From the NCBI RefSeq assembly GCF_001922345.1, contig NZ_CP018811.1, positions 372,001 to 436,000 on the forward strand: 64,000 bases of DNA, given 5' to 3'. Positions 29,756 through 39,009 of this stretch are shown here, piece after piece. The notes under the pieces are model-generated. The model made no database searches. It was given only the letters and a program-made list of their open reading frames with translations, and was not told the origin of the DNA. The position numbers and the translations under genes are program-made. The stretch is from Paraburkholderia sp. SOS3. Its GTDB lineage: Bacteria > Pseudomonadota > Gammaproteobacteria > Burkholderiales > Burkholderiaceae. Numbering within the stretch: position 1 is the stretch's first letter; the number at the start of each line of letters is the position of its first letter.

Positions 29756-32700
29756 ATGAAAGCGGACAACTCGATGGCGGGCGCGCCGCCAGGCGGCGAG
29801 GCTCCGGCATTTCTGCGCGGCGGCGGCGAGATGGGCGCGTTGATCGCCGCGCACGACTGGTCGAAGACGTCGCTCGGTCCGCCCGATCGCTGGCCGCAAG
29901 GCCTCAAGACCGCGATCCGCATCATGCTGACGTCGCGCCAGCCGATCTGGGTCGGCTGGGGCCCCGACCTGCTGTTCTTCTACAACGACCCGTACAAGTC
30001 GATCATCGGCGGCAAGCATCCGGTCGCGCTCGGTCAGCCGACGTCGGCCGTCTGGCGCGAAATCTGGCAGGACATCAGCCCGCTGCTCGACACGGCGCTG
30101 ACGGGCGTCGAAGGTACGTACGTCGAGCAGAAGCTGTTGATCATGGAGCGCAACGGCTACCCCGAGGAAACGTACTACACGTTCTCGTACAGTCCGGTGC
30201 CCGACGACGACGGCAGCACCGGCGGCATCATCTGCGCGAACAGCGACGAAACGGCGCGCGTGATCGGCGAAAGGCAGCTCGCCTTGTTGCGCGAGATCGG
30301 CGCGTTGACGACCGAAGCGCGCACCTGGCTCGAGGCATGCGAATCGGGCATGCGCGCGCTCGCGACCGATTCGCGCGACATCCCGTTTGCGATGTTCTAT
30401 TCAGGCGAAGCCGGCAGCGACAGCGTCACGCTGACGGGCACATGCGGCATCGCGCCCGGCCACCCGGCCGCGCCCGTCTCGATGCAGGCGGGCGAGCACG
30501 CGCTGTGGCCGTTCGCCGAGGTGCAGCGCCGCCAGACGGTCGAGGTGGTCAGCGATCTGGCCGAGCGGTTCGGCCCAACGCTACCGGCCGGCCCATGGTC
30601 GCAGCCGCCGGCGCAGGCGGCCGTGCTGCCCGTGCAGCCAAGCGGCGAACGCGGCCGCGGCGGCGTATTGATTGTCGGGCTCAACCCGTTTCGCCTGTTC
30701 GACGATCGCTATCGCGCGTTTCTGAACCTGGCTGCGCGGCAGATCGGCGGCGCGATCGGCTATGCGCATGCCTACGAGGAAGAGCGCCGGCGCGCCGAAG
30801 CGCTCGCCGAAATCGATCGCGCGAAGACGACGTTTTTCTCGAACATCAGTCACGAATTCCGCACGCCGCTCACGCTGATGCTGGGGCCGCTCGAGGAACT
30901 GCTCGCGGACCCGGAAGCGGGCGCGAGCGACAGGCGCGAGCTCGTCGAAGTCACGCATCGCAACAGCCTGCGCTTGCTGAAGCTCGTCAATGCGCTGCTC
31001 GATTTCTCGCGGCTCGAGGCGGGCCGCATTCAGATTCGTCGCGAGCCTACAGATATCGCGGCGTTCACGGCCGAACTCGCGTCGCTGTTCCGCTCGGCGA
31101 TCGAATCGGCCGGCATGTCGCTCGTGATCGACTGCGCGGCGTCGCCGCGGCTCGTCGATATCGACCGCGACATGTGGGAAAAGATCGTGCTGAACCTGCT
31201 GTCGAACGCGTTCAAGTTCACGCTGTCGGGCACGATCACCGTCAGCGTGAGGCCGGCCGACGGCGACACCATCGAGGTGTGCGTGTCGGATACCGGCATC
31301 GGCATTCCCGAGCACGAGCTGCCGCGTCTTTTCGAGCGCTTTCATCGCGTCGAAGGGGCGGCGGGCCGCTCGGTCGAAGGTAGCGGCATCGGTCTCGCGC
31401 TCGTGCAGGAGCTCGTGCGTCTGCACGGCGGCGAGATTCGGGTCGACAGCACGGTCGGCGTCGGTTCGTGCTTCACGATCGCGCTACCGGCCGACAGTGC
31501 CGTCGCTGCCGCACCGCCCGAGCGAAACGGGCAGCCGGCGCCTGCTACGACGAGCAGGCAGGCGCAATCGTATGTCGACGCGGCGCTGCGCTGGATGCCC
31601 GACGGCGCGGCCACGGCTCCCTTCGGCGCCGGCCCGGATGTCGATGCGGACATCGATACGAACACCGACGCGGACACCGACACGGACACCGACACGGACG
31701 CCGACGCGGACATCGATACCGACGCCAACGCCGACAACGCATGGCGCGTCGCCGCCGAGGCGCTCGACGGCACGGCGACGGCGGCGGCGCCGGCCGATGA
31801 CCGGCCCGCACGCGTGCTCGTGGTCGACGACAACGCGGACCTGCGCGATTACATGCGGCGCATTCTGAGCGCGGCGGGCCACGACGTGCGCGTTGCCGAC
31901 GACGGCATTAGCGCGCTCGAGGCCATCCACGCCACGCCGCCCGATCTCGTCGTGTCGGATGTCATGATGCCGCGCCTCGACGGCTTCCGCCTGTTGCGCG
32001 AGCTGCGCGCCGATCCGCAACTCGGCGAAACGCCGGTGCTGCTGCTTTCGGCGCGCGCGGGCGAGGAAGCGAAGGTCGGCGGCCTCGAATCGGGTGCCGA
32101 CGACTATCTGACGAAGCCGTTTTCCGCGCGCGAACTGCTCGCGCGCGTGGCCGGCAATCTTCAGCTCGCCCGGCTGCGCCGCGAGACGCGGCAGCGTCTG
32201 GCCGACGAAACGCGCACGCTCGAAATCCTGAACCGCATCGGCACCGCGGTCGCGGCGGAACTCGACCTGAACCGCGCGGTGCAGGTCGTCACCGATGCGG
32301 CGACCGAGCTGACGGGCGCCGCGTTCGGCTCGTTCTTCTACAACGTCGAGGACGAAGACGGCGGCCGCTATACGCTCTATACGCTGTCGGGCGTGCCGAA
32401 AGACACGTTCTCGAAGTTTCCGATGCCGCGCAATACGGCCGTGTTCGGGCCGACCTTCAATGGCGAAGGCATCGTGCGTTCCGACGACATCACGAAAGAC
32501 CCGCGTTACGGCAGGAACGACCCGCACCGCGGCATGCCGCCGGGCCATCTGAAGGTGACGAGCTATCTCGCGGCGCCGGTCGTTTCTCGCACTGGCGAAG
32601 TGCTCGGCGGCCTGTTCTTCGGCCACCCGGAACCGGGCGTGTTCACGGCGCGTTCGGAGCGGTTTCTCGCGGGCATCGCCGCGCAGGCGGCCAGTGCGAT

Positions 32701-34801
32701 CGACAACGCGCGGCTTTATCGCGCCGCGCAGGACGAGATTGCGGCGCGCTCGAAAGCACAGGCCGCGCTGCACAACCTCAACGAAACGCTCGAAGCGCGC
32801 GTCGCCGAAGCAGTCGCGGACCGCGACCGCCTGTGGGAGCTGAGCGAAGACCTGCTCGTCGTGGCGGCCCTCGACGGCTCGCTGCAGCGCGTGAGCCCGT
32901 CATGGACGCGCGTGCTCGGCCATCCAGGATGGGCGCTGACGTCGCAGTCGTATTTCGACCTGATTCATCCGGACGACCGCGAAGCCGTCAACGCGCGCAT
33001 CCACGACCTGCGCGTGACCGGCGTGCCGGTGCGTGACGAAAACCGGCTGCGGCGCAGCGACGGCAGCTGGTGCTGGATTGCGTGGACGCTCGCGCTCGAC
33101 CCGCATACCGAGCGCATTCACGGCGTCGGCCGCGACGTCACTGCCGATCGCGAAACGCAGGAGGCGCTGCGCCATGCGGAAGAGGCGCTGCGTTTCGCGC
33201 AGAAGATGGAAGCGATCGGCAAGCTGACGGGCGGCGTCGCGCACGACTTCAACAACCTGCTGCAGGTGGTCGGCGGCAATTTGCAACTGCTTGCCGAAGA
33301 CGTCGCCGGTTCCGAGCGCGCCGCGCAACGCGTGCGCAATGCGCTCGCCGGCGTCGCGCGCGGCGCGAAGCTCGCCGCGCAACTGCTCGCCTTCGGCCGG
33401 CGCCAGCCGCTCGCGCCAAAAGTGGTCAATCTCGGGCGCTTCGTGCGCGGCCTCGACGATATGCTGCGCCGTGCGCTCGGCGACGGCATCGAGATCGAGA
33501 CGATCGTGTCGGGCGGGCTCTGGAATACGCTCGTCGATCCGTTCCAGGTCGAAAACGCGCTGCTCAATCTCGCCATCAACGCGCGCGACGCGATGAACGG
33601 CCAGGGCAAGCTCACGATCGAAGCGGGCAATGCCGCGCTCGACGACGCATACGCGCAGCGCAATGCCGACGTGCAGCCGGGGCAATACGTGATGGTCGCC
33701 GTGACCGATACCGGTAGCGGGATGACGCCCGAGGTGCAGGCGCATGTGTTCGAACCGTTCTTCACGACCAAGCGCGAAGGCCAGGGCACGGGCCTCGGAC
33801 TCAGCATGGTGTACGGCTTCGTCAAGCAGTCGGGCGGGCATGTGAAGATCTACAGCGAGCCGGGGCATGGCACGACGATCCGCCTCTATCTGCCGCGCGT
33901 GCGCCAGGAGGAGGACCTCGAAACGGAAGTCGACCCGGGGTCGTCGAAGGGCGGCGCCGAGACGATCCTCGTGGTCGAAGACGACGAGGACGTGCGCACG
34001 ACCGTCGTCGACATGCTGTCGAGTCTCGGCTATCGCGTGTTGCGCGCGAAGGATGCGCAAAGCGCGCTGGCGATCGTCGAAAGCGGCGTCCCGATCGATC
34101 TGCTGTTCACCGACGTCGTGATGCCGGGGCCGCTGCGCAGCACCGAGCTTGCGCGCAAGGCGCGCGAGCGGCAGCCCGCCATCGCGGTGCTGTTCACCTC
34201 CGGCTATACGGACAACGCGATCGTGCATGCGGGCCGGCTCGACGAAGGCGTCGAACTGCTGAGCAAGCCGTACACGCACGAAGCGCTCGCGCGCAAGATC
34301 CGCCACACGCTGCGCGTGCAAAGCGCGAGCGGCCCGATCGGCTTGACGCTGCAGGCCGAAGATTCGCAGACCGTGGCGCTCGTCGACCGCAATCGCAACG
34401 AAACCTTCGACGCGGTGCGCGGGCTGCGGATTCTGTTTGTCGAAGACGACGAACTGGTGCGCGCGAGTACCGCCGAAGTCCTGCGCACGTTCGGACTCGA
34501 TATTTTCGAAGCGGGCGGCCACGACGACGCGCAACAGGTGATCGCCACGCAGCCGGTCGACGTGCTGCTCACCGATGTCGGGCTTGGCGCTCATTCGGGT
34601 GTCGACCTCGCGCTCGAGGCGACGCGGCGTCAACCGCATGTGCGCGTGATCTTCGCGAGCGGATATCCGGTCGAACTCGCGCCCGATCAGCAGGCGACGC
34701 TCGGCAACGCGCAGCATCTGCGCAAGCCGTACGATCCGCTCGACCTGATCAACGCACTGCATGCGTGTGTGGCACCGAATTCGCGAAATTTATCCGGGTA
34801 A
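29756..34801 (+). CDS. Giant double hybrid histidine kinase (two kinase cores, three receivers)
   Basis: The 1,681-aa soluble protein starts at ATG 29756 behind AGGAGAAGG. Approximate order: PAS-like (20-160), GAF (175-345), HK1 with FFSNISHEFRTPLTLMLGPL (His near 367) and ATPase NLLSNAFKFTL to about 580, an Asp-rich repetitive linker (about 627-662), REC1 (DLVVSDVMMPRLDGF), GAF2 (about 823-985), PAS2 (about 1022-1140), HK2 with GGVAHDFNNLLQVV and ATPase NLAINARDAM, REC2 (LLFTDVVMPG) and REC3 (DVLLTDVGLG). No transmembrane segment is evident. It follows the rsb unit by 200 bases on the same strand and probably acts with it. No DNA-binding output domain is present, so a separate response regulator must exist. 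Confidence 0.92.
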   Translation: MKADNSMAGAPPGGEAPAFLRGGGEMGALIAAHDWSKTSLGPPDRWPQGLKTAIRIMLTSRQPIWVGWGPDLLFFYNDPYKSIIGGKHPVALGQPTSAVWREIWQDISPLLDTALTGVEGTYVEQKLLIMERNGYPEETYYTFSYSPVPDDDGSTGGIICANSDETARVIGERQLALLREIGALTTEARTWLEACESGMRALATDSRDIPFAMFYSGEAGSDSVTLTGTCGIAPGHPAAPVSMQAGEHALWPFAEVQRRQTVEVVSDLAERFGPTLPAGPWSQPPAQAAVLPVQPSGERGRGGVLIVGLNPFRLFDDRYRAFLNLAARQIGGAIGYAHAYEEERRRAEALAEIDRAKTTFFSNISHEFRTPLTLMLGPLEELLADPEAGASDRRELVEVTHRNSLRLLKLVNALLDFSRLEAGRIQIRREPTDIAAFTAELASLFRSAIESAGMSLVIDCAASPRLVDIDRDMWEKIVLNLLSNAFKFTLSGTITVSVRPADGDTIEVCVSDTGIGIPEHELPRLFERFHRVEGAAGRSVEGSGIGLALVQELVRLHGGEIRVDSTVGVGSCFTIALPADSAVAAAPPERNGQPAPATTSRQAQSYVDAALRWMPDGAATAPFGAGPDVDADIDTNTDADTDTDTDTDADADIDTDANADNAWRVAAEALDGTATAAAPADDRPARVLVVDDNADLRDYMRRILSAAGHDVRVADDGISALEAIHATPPDLVVSDVMMPRLDGFRLLRELRADPQLGETPVLLLSARAGEEAKVGGLESGADDYLTKPFSARELLARVAGNLQLARLRRETRQRLADETRTLEILNRIGTAVAAELDLNRAVQVVTDAATELTGAAFGSFFYNVEDEDGGRYTLYTLSGVPKDTFSKFPMPRNTAVFGPTFNGEGIVRSDDITKDPRYGRNDPHRGMPPGHLKVTSYLAAPVVSRTGEVLGGLFFGHPEPGVFTARSERFLAGIAAQAASAIDNARLYRAAQDEIAARSKAQAALHNLNETLEARVAEAVADRDRLWELSEDLLVVAALDGSLQRVSPSWTRVLGHPGWALTSQSYFDLIHPDDREAVNARIHDLRVTGVPVRDENRLRRSDGSWCWIAWTLALDPHTERIHGVGRDVTADRETQEALRHAEEALRFAQKMEAIGKLTGGVAHDFNNLLQVVGGNLQLLAEDVAGSERAAQRVRNALAGVARGAKLAAQLLAFGRRQPLAPKVVNLGRFVRGLDDMLRRALGDGIEIETIVSGGLWNTLVDPFQVENALLNLAINARDAMNGQGKLTIEAGNAALDDAYAQRNADVQPGQYVMVAVTDTGSGMTPEVQAHVFEPFFTTKREGQGTGLGLSMVYGFVKQSGGHVKIYSEPGHGTTIRLYLPRVRQEEDLETEVDPGSSKGGAETILVVEDDEDVRTTVVDMLSSLGYRVLRAKDAQSALAIVESGVPIDLLFTDVVMPGPLRSTELARKARERQPAIAVLFTSGYTDNAIVHAGRLDEGVELLSKPYTHEALARKIRHTLRVQSASGPIGLTLQAEDSQTVALVDRNRNETFDAVRGLRILFVEDDELVRASTAEVLRTFGLDIFEAGGHDDAQQVIATQPVDVLLTDVGLGAHSGVDLALEATRRQPHVRVIFASGYPVELAPDQQATLGNAQHLRKPYDPLDLINALHACVAPNSRNLSG
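31640..31740 (+). repeat. Asp-rich coding repeat in the giant kinase linker
   Basis: Six-base units of the type GACACC/GACGCG (Asp-Thr, Asp-Ala) are reiterated about sixteen times, encoding a run of alternating aspartate with Thr, Ala, Ile or Asn between the HK1 ATPase and REC1. The repeat is pure enough at the DNA level to expand or contract by slippage, which would change linker length. Confidence 0.8.
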
Positions 34802-34818
34802 TATTGCGTTGTTATTTA

Positions 34819-34828
34819 TACCCGGGTA
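34819..34828. promoter_or_regulatory. Palindrome TACCCGGGTA upstream of the DUF2239 gene
   Basis: TACCCGGGTA is a perfect 10-bp palindrome 41 bases before the ATG at 34869. A related half, ATCCGGGTAA (34792-34801), overlaps the stop of the kinase gene. The AT-rich GTTATTTATA just before the palindrome could contain promoter elements. It is a candidate operator; the regulator is unknown. Confidence 0.4.
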
Positions 34829-34868
34829 GAATTCGGGCAACTCATCGTTCATTGAAGAGGCGCTCGAT

Positions 34869-35492
34869 ATGACCTTTCACACCCCCTCATCCTGCACCGC
34901 GTTCGAAGGCGTCCGGCGGATCGCGACCGGCACGCTTCGCGACGTCGCGGCCGCGGTCAAGCGCGCGCACGACCGCGCCGGCGGCGAGCCGATTCTCGTA
35001 TTCGACGATGCGACGAGCCGCCCAATCGAATTCGATCTGCGTGGCGGCGTCGACGACGTGCTGGCGCGGCTTGCCGACGCGGGCGCGAACGGCGCCGGCG
35101 CGGCCGGTACGGCCGGGCAGGATGACGAACCCGCTGCGGCGCGCAGCCGCGGCCGCCCGAAGCTCGGCGTGGTCGCACGCGAGGTCACGTTGCTGCCGCG
35201 TCATTGGGAGTGGCTCAATGCGCAGCCGGGCGGCGCATCGGTCGCACTGAGAAAGCTCGTCGACGCGGCGCGCCTCGCGGGCGCCGACAAGCAACGCGTG
35301 CGTCTCGCGCAGGAAGCGGCCTACCGTTTTATGACCGCGATGGGCGGCAATCTGCCGGACTACGAGGAGGCGACGCGCGCGCTCTATGCAAACGACCGCG
35401 CGCGCTTCGAGCGGATGATCGCCGGCTGGCCCGGCGACATTCGCGAACATGCGGCGAGGCTCGCGGCTGCTGCGTTCTGCGAAGTAACGTGA
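34869..35492 (+). CDS. DUF2239 family protein
   Basis: The 207-aa cytoplasmic protein has the DUF2239 pattern: an N-terminal part with TCAFEGVRRIATGTL-like sequence, GEPILVFDDATSRPIEFDLR, a flexible Ala/Gly linker, then ARSRGRPKLGVVAREVTLLP and RHWEWLNAQPGGASVALRKL. The GRPKLGVV-x-REVTLLPRHW block is the family hallmark. The C-terminal half is helical (EAAYRFMTAMGGNLPDYEEA). The function is unknown. It stands alone behind its own short promoter region. Confidence 0.88.
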   Translation: MTFHTPSSCTAFEGVRRIATGTLRDVAAAVKRAHDRAGGEPILVFDDATSRPIEFDLRGGVDDVLARLADAGANGAGAAGTAGQDDEPAAARSRGRPKLGVVAREVTLLPRHWEWLNAQPGGASVALRKLVDAARLAGADKQRVRLAQEAAYRFMTAMGGNLPDYEEATRALYANDRARFERMIAGWPGDIREHAARLAAAAFCEVT

Positions 35493-35566
35493 CAAAACGC
35501 GTGAAGAAATGCGCGACGGAGCGGAGCCGACGAAGAGCGCGACCAGACGCGTGACAAAAAGCGCGC

Positions 35567-35600
35567 AAAAAAAACCGCTCGCACCGGGGAGTGCGAGCGG
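35567..35600 (-). terminator. Rho-independent terminator, minus strand
   Basis: The perfect 10-bp stem CCGCTCGCAC/GTGCGAGCGG (35575-35584 with 35591-35600) has a 6-base loop. Read on the minus strand it is followed by eight T residues (35574-35567). No minus-strand protein gene ends here, which suggests a non-coding transcript upstream. Confidence 0.85.
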
Positions 35601-35820
35601 AAAGTCGGAGAGTTACAACATCGCTTACGCTTCTCATGGGGTCGCGCAGCCAAAGCAGTGTAGCGACGCACCCCGATGCCGATAATCAGACTAGTCCCAA
35701 AGAATCTCGATCGCGGTCGCTCGCCAAGCGGGCGCCTGCGAAGGTTCCTGCCTTAACGCTTAGTCCGCGGCCCTGCAAGATGGGGTTACTTGCCTTGTCA
35801 GTGGAATTGCCTCTCCGTAC
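35567..35820 (-). ncRNA. Candidate structured small RNA, about 250 nt
   Basis: On the minus strand, CGGAGAG (35817-35811) can pair perfectly with CTCTCCG (35612-35606), enclosing about 200 bases, and the strong terminator follows directly. Inside, GGGGTGCGTCGC...GCGCGACCCC and CGCTTGGCGAGCG form clear hairpins. No convincing protein-coding frame covers it. The shape (long closed structure plus terminator, close to a purine/pyrimidine transporter) recalls 6S-like RNAs, but I could not match the sequence to 6S or any other family with certainty. The promoter is not clearly visible. Confidence 0.42.
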
Positions 35821-35948
35821 ACTCGCGCCTGGTACAGCCGCGCATCGCAGCAATCCCGCGCGGCCGATCGATGCATAAGCGATAACCAGCGAACAACGAA
35901 CCAATAACCAGATCAACGTTCACGCCGTACAGAGGAGAACCCCCCGCA

Positions 35949-37253
35949 ATGGCCGATTCCTACTTTCCCCGCTGGCGCCTTCAGCTACGAAGCGAAGGCC
36001 GTGTCATCGCCACCGACGAGCGGCTGCCATTGCCGCAAATGGTCGCAATGGGTATTCAGCACGTCGTCGCGATGTTCGGCTCGACGGTGCTCGCGCCGCT
36101 GCTGATGGGCTTCGATCCCAATCTGTGCATTTTCATGTCGGGTATCGGCACGCTGTGGTTCTTCGTCGTCACGGGCGGCCGCGTGCCCAGCTATCTCGGC
36201 TCGAGTTTCTCGTTTATCGCGCTCGTGATCGCGGTCACGGGCTATGTGGGGCATGGTCCGAATCCGAACGTGCCGCTTGCGCTCGGCGGGATCATTGCGT
36301 GCGGCATCGTTTATATGATCATCGGCGCCGTCGTCGCGGCGTTGGGCACTGCATGGATCGAAACGCTGATGCCGCCGGTCGTGACCGGCTCGATCGTTGC
36401 GGTGATCGGTCTCAATCTCGCACCGATCGCCGTGAAGAGTGTCAGTTCGACCGCCTTCGATTCGTGGATGGCGCTCGTGACGGTCGTCTGCGTCGGCGCG
36501 GTCGCGGTGTTCGCGCATGGCATGGTGCAGCGGCTGCTGATTCTCGTCGGGCTGCTGATCGCCTATGCGATCTACGCGGTCGTTGCGAACGGAATGGGCA
36601 TGGGCACGCCGATCGATTTTTCGATCGTCGCGTACGCGCCGTGGTGGGGCATGCCGCGCTTCACGGCGCCCGTGTTCGATGCGCATGCAATGGCGCTGCT
36701 CGCGCCGGTCGCGGTCATCCTGGTCGCGGAGAATCTCGGCCATATCAAGGCGGTGGCCGCGATGACGGGGCAAAACCTCGACCGCTATATCGGCCGCGCC
36801 TTTATCGGCGACGGCTTTGCGACCGTGGTGTCCGGTTTCGCGGGCGGCACGGGCGTAACCACCTATGCGGAAAACATCGGCGTGATGGCGGTGACGAAGA
36901 TCTACTCGACGCTCGTGTTCGTGATGGCCGCCGTGATCGCACTCGTCCTCGGCTTCTCGCCTAAATTTGGCGCAGTGATTCAGACGATTCCTGGGCCTGT
37001 GCTCGGCGGCGTGTCGATCGTTGTATTCGGTCTGATTGCGGTGACCGGCGCGCGCATCTGGGTCGTCAACAAGGTCGACTTCTCCGATAACCGTAATCTG
37101 ATCGTTGCCGCGGTCACGCTCGTGCTCGGCGCCGGCGACTTCTCGCTGAAGATCGGCGCATTCGGTCTCGGCGGCATCGGCACCGCAACGTTCGGCGCGA
37201 TCATTCTCTATGCGCTGTTGCGCCGTAAGCCTGCGCAGGAACCGGTGGTCTGA
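35949..37253 (+). CDS. NCS2 family nucleobase permease (UraA/RutG type, probably uracil)
   Basis: The 434-aa inner-membrane protein has about 14 hydrophobic segments. The start LPLPQMVAMGIQHVVAMFGS is the family signature for the QH motif in TM1. Substrate-site segments are VAENLGHIKAVAAMTGQNLD (Glu in TM8) and GGTGVTTYAENIGVMAVTKI (TM10, with the N-x-G motif of pyrimidine carriers). UraA/RutG-like residues make uracil/H+ symport more likely than xanthine. A GGAGA site precedes the ATG. No rut or pyrimidine catabolic gene is adjacent. Confidence 0.88.
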   Translation: MADSYFPRWRLQLRSEGRVIATDERLPLPQMVAMGIQHVVAMFGSTVLAPLLMGFDPNLCIFMSGIGTLWFFVVTGGRVPSYLGSSFSFIALVIAVTGYVGHGPNPNVPLALGGIIACGIVYMIIGAVVAALGTAWIETLMPPVVTGSIVAVIGLNLAPIAVKSVSSTAFDSWMALVTVVCVGAVAVFAHGMVQRLLILVGLLIAYAIYAVVANGMGMGTPIDFSIVAYAPWWGMPRFTAPVFDAHAMALLAPVAVILVAENLGHIKAVAAMTGQNLDRYIGRAFIGDGFATVVSGFAGGTGVTTYAENIGVMAVTKIYSTLVFVMAAVIALVLGFSPKFGAVIQTIPGPVLGGVSIVVFGLIAVTGARIWVVNKVDFSDNRNLIVAAVTLVLGAGDFSLKIGAFGLGGIGTATFGAIILYALLRRKPAQEPVV

Positions 37254-37285
37254 GCTTTCGTCGGCGGCATGCGTCGGAGCGCCGC

Positions 37286-37315
37286 GCGAAAGCGCTTTTC
37301 TTAAGAGCGCTTCGC
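37286..37315 (+). terminator. Hairpin after the permease gene, possible terminator
   Basis: GCGAAAGCGCT pairs with AGCGCTTCGC with one bulged A and a loop TTTCTTAAG. It lies 33 bases after the stop codon. No T-run follows, so it may act only as a transcript-end stabiliser. Confidence 0.35.
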
Positions 37316-37319
37316 ACCG

Positions 37320-37689
37320 AAGGTATGCGTTTCCTGCACGGCCGATCGTCGAACTTCTGTAGACCCTAGTTGCCGCCCGCGTTTGCGCGTCTAAGCTGAA
37401 TGCATGCGCGTGTTTCGCGCGGGCCACGATTTCATCCTCTTTACGAATCGCAGACGACGCACCGTCGCAGTGCGTCGCGCCCCAGATCGACCGCGCAAAC
37501 CTTGCGAGCGGTGCAAGCGTCGCAACGAAGGGCGTGCGAAGGTGCGCTACCGTGCGCATGGAGCTTGCTAGATCAGCACCAGCTAATGCACATTTGACGC
37601 ACGCACATCAGACACGGGGTCCGCGGGATCGCATTCATCGTCACGATCATCGTCACGAATGCGGCTTCGCTCTCGCGTGAGAGGAACGC
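37320..37689. other. Intergenic region before the EAL gene
   Basis: About 370 bases with short open frames on both strands that look like chance frames in GC-rich DNA. It must carry the promoter of the EAL gene; I see no clear -35/-10 pair, riboswitch or repeat. Confidence 0.4.
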
Positions 37690-38967
37690 ATGTCCACAGC
37701 GCAACAGGAAAGAACGGCCGCGGCGCCGCATGGTTTCGAATTGAGCGTGAGCTCGGGCTTGCAGCGCTTCTCGGTGCAGCACGGCGGGCTCACGTTGACG
37801 AGCGTATTCCAGCCGGTCTTCAGCCTTTCGCATATGCGCGCGGTCGGCTATGAAGGATTGCTGCGCGCACACGATGCATTCGATCGCCCTGTTTCGCCGG
37901 TCGATGTATTCGGCGAAGCAGCGCGGGTCGGCGACGTGCTGCACGTCGATCGGCTCGCGCAGGTGCTGCATATGGAAAACTTCCGCATGCTTGGCGCCGA
38001 GCGCGAATGGCTGTTTCTGAACGTGCATCCGGGCGCGCTGACCGATCCTTACCATTCGGCGTCGCTGCTCGCGAATCTGCGGCGGCTCGATCTGTCGCCG
38101 CGGCGCATCGTGCTCGAGGTGCTCGAGCAAAGCGCCGTAGACGTCGAGCATCTGGCCGATGCGGTGCGCCAGTTCCGCGAGCGCGGCTTTCTGATCGCGC
38201 TCGACGACTTCGGCGCCGGGCATTCGAATATCGAGCGCATCTGGCAGCTGAACCCCGACATCGTGAAGCTCGACCGGATCATGCTGTCGCAGGCCGCGCA
38301 TCGTGCCGATGTCGCGGCGATCCTGCCGGGCCTCGTCTCGCTGCTGCATGAGGCGGGCAAGCTCGTGCTGATCGAAGGTGTCGAGACCGAGCATGAAGCG
38401 CATATGGCGCTCTCATGCAATGTCGATTTCGTGCAGGGCTTCTTTTTTGCGCGGCCGGCACCGGGCATTGCCGATAGCGTGCATGCGGCGTCATGCATCG
38501 GCGAACTGAGCGAACGTCACCAGACGCTCGCCGACGCGCGCGAACGGCAAGCCGCGAACCGGCTCGCGCCGTATCTGCGCGCGTTCGAGCGCGCGGCCGA
38601 ACGGCTTGCGGCCGGCGAACCGCTCGACGAAGTGTGCTGGAACTTCCTCGCGCTCGACGATGCGGCGCGCTGCTACGTCATCGATGCGAAAGGGCGGCAG
38701 TCGGGGCGCAACGTGGTGCTGCGCGCCGATCGCGCGTCGTACGAGACGCGCTTTCTGCCGCTCACCGACGCGCAAGGCGCGAACTGGCTCAGGCGCCCGT
38801 ACTTTCGCACTGCGATCGACGAGCCCGGGCGCGTGCACGTGACGCAGCCGTATCTGTCGATCAACGAAGCGCTTCCGTGCGTGACGTTGTCGGTCGCGAC
38901 GCAGATCGGCGATCGCACCTGTGTGCTATGCGGCGATATCGACTGGGCCGACGACGAGCGGTTCTGA
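37690..38967 (+). CDS. EAL-domain c-di-GMP phosphodiesterase with C-terminal sensor-like domain
   Basis: The 425-aa protein has an EAL domain at about residues 25-265. Key sites are EGLLR (EAL signature variant), FLNVHPGAL (Asn metal ligand), VLEVLEQS, LIALDDFGAGHSN (Asp pair), IVKLDRIM (Lys), LIEGVETEHEA (Glu) and VQGFFFARP (Gln), so catalysis looks possible. The remaining 150 residues (AFERAAERLAAGEPLDEVCW ... GDRTCVLCGDIDWADDERF) resemble a small sensory domain of the PAS/Cache type. No membrane segment is seen. Confidence 0.9.
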   Translation: MSTAQQERTAAAPHGFELSVSSGLQRFSVQHGGLTLTSVFQPVFSLSHMRAVGYEGLLRAHDAFDRPVSPVDVFGEAARVGDVLHVDRLAQVLHMENFRMLGAEREWLFLNVHPGALTDPYHSASLLANLRRLDLSPRRIVLEVLEQSAVDVEHLADAVRQFRERGFLIALDDFGAGHSNIERIWQLNPDIVKLDRIMLSQAAHRADVAAILPGLVSLLHEAGKLVLIEGVETEHEAHMALSCNVDFVQGFFFARPAPGIADSVHAASCIGELSERHQTLADARERQAANRLAPYLRAFERAAERLAAGEPLDEVCWNFLALDDAARCYVIDAKGRQSGRNVVLRADRASYETRFLPLTDAQGANWLRRPYFRTAIDEPGRVHVTQPYLSINEALPCVTLSVATQIGDRTCVLCGDIDWADDERF

Positions 38968-39009
38968 GATCATGTCGTTTTTCACGACGACCTGTTCGAA
39001 AGCCGAGTC

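Noticed and set aside
35567..35820. Firm identification of this region as 6S RNA
   Set aside because: General shape and terminator fit, but I could not match the conserved 6S central-bubble sequence, so I keep it as an unassigned RNA candidate.
35985..37559. 524-codon minus-strand frame across the permease gene
   Set aside because: It is the reverse shadow of the permease frame, rich in His, Arg and Asp, without domains.
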